Below are positions 6,399 through 8,032 of a DNA stretch of 8,032 nucleotides, one piece after another. The notes beneath the pieces were generated by a model, which saw only the letters and a list, made by a program, of their open reading frames with translations, made no database searches and had not been told where the DNA came from. This DNA is from an uncultured Enterococcus sp. (GTDB taxonomy: Bacteria > Bacillota > Bacilli > Lactobacillales > Enterococcaceae), in contig CAMJVA010000069.1 in NCBI GenBank assembly GCA_946409145.1, positions 1 to 8,032 on the forward strand, written 5' to 3'. The position numbers were made by a program, and so were the translations under genes. Each line of letters opens with the position of its first letter. The stretch's first letter is position 1.

Positions 6399-6416
6399 AG
6401 GAGGATAATATATTTG
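6399..6416 (+). promoter_or_regulatory. Ribosome-binding site fixing a TTG start for cshA
   Basis: AGGAGG (6399-6404) lies nine bases before TTG (6414-6416). The protein read from that TTG begins (M)KFNELGLAEDLL, exactly where CshA-type helicases begin. No in-frame ATG is suitably placed. Confidence 0.88.
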
Positions 6417-8015
6417 AAATTTAATGAACTAGGCTTAGCAGAAGATTTATTAAGCGCCGTTGAAAAAGCCGGGTTTGAAGAAGCCACCCCTATTCAAGCA
6501 GAAACCATTCCTTTAGCCTTAGAAGGAAAAGATGTGATTGGTCAAGCACAAACGGGTACTGGGAAAACCGCGGCTTTTGGCTTGCCTATGATTCAAAAGA
6601 TTGATCCGAAAAATCCAAACTTACAAGGATTAGTCATTGCCCCAACGAGAGAATTAGCCATTCAAACCCAAGAAGAATTATATCGCCTTGGGAAAGATAA
6701 GAAAATTAAAGTCCAAGTTGTTTATGGCGGGGCAGATATTTCTCGGCAAATTAGAAGCTTAAAAGACCATCCCCATATTGTAGTAGGGACTCCAGGAAGA
6801 CTCCTTGATCACATTAATCGTCACACTTTGAAATTAAAAACAGTGGAAACTCTTGTTTTAGATGAAGCTGACGAAATGTTAAACATGGGATTTTTAGAAG
6901 ATATTGAAAATATTATTAAAGAAGTTCCCGAAAATCGTCAAACCTTGCTATTTTCCGCAACCATGCCTGATGAAATCAAACGTATTGGTCTTCATTTCAT
7001 GCATGATCCACACCACGTAAAAATTAAAGCGAAAGAAATGACAGCTTCTTTAATTGAACAATTTTATGTTCGAGCAAAAGAATTTGAAAAATTCGATGTA
7101 ATGACACGTCTTTTTGACGTTCAATCTCCAGAATTAACCATTGTTTTTGGTCGGACAAAACGTCGGGTAGATGAACTTGCTCGCGGTCTTGAAATGCGCG
7201 GGTATAAAGCTGAAGGAATTCACGGAGATTTAACTCAACAAAAACGTATGAGCGTTTTAAGAAGTTTTAAAGCTGGAAATCTTGATATTTTAGTGGCAAC
7301 AGATGTGGCAGCTCGTGGGTTAGATATTTCTGGTGTGACTCACGTTTATAACTATGATATTCCTCAAGATCCTGAAAGTTATGTTCACCGGATTGGTCGG
7401 ACAGGTCGAGCTGGAAAAGGCGGCATGAGCGTTACTTTTGTTACACCTAACGAGATGGGTTACCTTCATGAAATTGAAGAGTTAACGAAAAAACGTATGA
7501 CACCTCTTCGTCCACCAACGGAAAAAGAAGCTTTCCAAGGGCAATTAGGACAAGCAGTAGAAGAAATTGAAGCTAAACTTGACGAAAATGGTTTAGACAA
7601 ATATTTAAAAACTGCTGATAGTCTCTTAGAAAATTATGAAGCCCAAGACTTAGTAGCCTTACTATTAAAAACCTTGGCTAAAGATCCAGCAGAAACAGTT
7701 CCTGTTAAGATCACACCTGAAAGACCGCTTGCTTCAAAACGGTTTAATAAAAATCGTGGAGGAAATTCGAGAGGAAATAATCGCTCCAACAACAGTCATG
7801 GAGGAAATCGCCAAGGAAGAGATAATCGTCCTTATGGAGATAAAAAATCTCGTAATGACCGGAATAATCGGAAAGACCGTTACAAAGATTCAGATAACAA
7901 AAATCGGAAAAATTCTGATAAACGTTATGACGGAAAAAAATACGATAAAAAAGAAAAGAATTCTCGGGGAAATTCCGATCGAGGATTTACTATTCGTAAA
8001 AAAAATAATGATTAA
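6414..8015 (+). CDS. cshA: DEAD-box ATP-dependent RNA helicase, CshA type
   Basis: The protein is 533 residues when read from the TTG start. It unwinds RNA duplexes and in Gram-positive bacteria CshA works in mRNA decay and ribosome biogenesis, especially in the cold. All helicase motifs are present: Q motif (Phe3 to Gln28), AQTGTGKT (45-52), PTRELA (77-82), TPGR (126-129), DEAD (150-153), SAT (181-183), VFGRTK (244-249), ATDVAARGLD (295-304) and HRIGRTGR (325-332). A linker and dimerisation-like region runs to about 440. Residues 442-533 form a very basic, Asn/Arg/Gly/Lys-rich disordered tail with repeated NR, GGN and DNR patterns, typical of RNA-binding tails in this family, and ending GFTIRKKNND. 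Its separate promoter and the upstream terminator indicate expression independent of murF. The position after ddl-murF is conserved in enterococci. Confidence 0.95.
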   Translation: MKFNELGLAEDLLSAVEKAGFEEATPIQAETIPLALEGKDVIGQAQTGTGKTAAFGLPMIQKIDPKNPNLQGLVIAPTRELAIQTQEELYRLGKDKKIKVQVVYGGADISRQIRSLKDHPHIVVGTPGRLLDHINRHTLKLKTVETLVLDEADEMLNMGFLEDIENIIKEVPENRQTLLFSATMPDEIKRIGLHFMHDPHHVKIKAKEMTASLIEQFYVRAKEFEKFDVMTRLFDVQSPELTIVFGRTKRRVDELARGLEMRGYKAEGIHGDLTQQKRMSVLRSFKAGNLDILVATDVAARGLDISGVTHVYNYDIPQDPESYVHRIGRTGRAGKGGMSVTFVTPNEMGYLHEIEELTKKRMTPLRPPTEKEAFQGQLGQAVEEIEAKLDENGLDKYLKTADSLLENYEAQDLVALLLKTLAKDPAETVPVKITPERPLASKRFNKNRGGNSRGNNRSNNSHGGNRQGRDNRPYGDKKSRNDRNNRKDRYKDSDNKNRKNSDKRYDGKKYDKKEKNSRGNSDRGFTIRKKNND

Positions 8016-8032
8016 TTCATTTTAGGAAAAAA

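Noticed and set aside
6282..6413. An in-frame ATG at 6282 that would add 44 residues to the helicase N-terminus
   Set aside because: It lies in the loop of the murF terminator hairpin and upstream of the predicted cshA promoter. It has no ribosome-binding site, and the added residues have no helicase character. The TTG at 6414 has an AGGAGG site and matches the family N-terminus.

Overview
This window is a low-GC Gram-positive chromosome segment. Its D-Ala-D-Ala ligase, MurF and CshA-type DEAD-box helicase genes, in that order, match the arrangement known in Enterococcus and its relatives. The ligase also reads like an enterococcal Ddl throughout. I would place the source in or near the Enterococcaceae; genus and species cannot be fixed from this sequence alone.

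The left half (about 61-3720) is on the minus strand. A two-gene ABC exporter, permease then ATPase, closely resembles the heme exporter HrtB/HrtA, as judged by remembered similarity to the staphylococcal proteins. It is followed by a 207-residue mostly helical protein that I do not recognise. That gene appears to have its own promoter inside the 3' end of hrtA. The block ends at a bidirectional terminator shared with a plus-strand gene, of which only the last 14 codons are visible. Further right is a free-standing ADP-ribosylglycohydrolase gene with a complete set of metal-binding motifs, its own promoter and its own terminator.

The right half is on the plus strand. A short divergent promoter region (3649-3803) leads into a tightly coupled ddl-murF pair. 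These encode two successive steps in making the peptidoglycan precursor: D-Ala-D-Ala formation, then its attachment to UDP-MurNAc-tripeptide. A perfect 17-bp stem terminator closes the pair. cshA follows, with its own extended -10 promoter, a leader containing a small perfect hairpin, and a TTG start fixed by an AGGAGG ribosome-binding site.

Most of the window is ordinary housekeeping DNA. No mobile element, CRISPR array, tRNA or rRNA was seen. The least explained parts are the 207-aa gene, a 15-base promoter-proximal sequence shared exactly by that gene and the glycohydrolase gene, and a palindrome at the hrtB promoter with no regulator gene in view.
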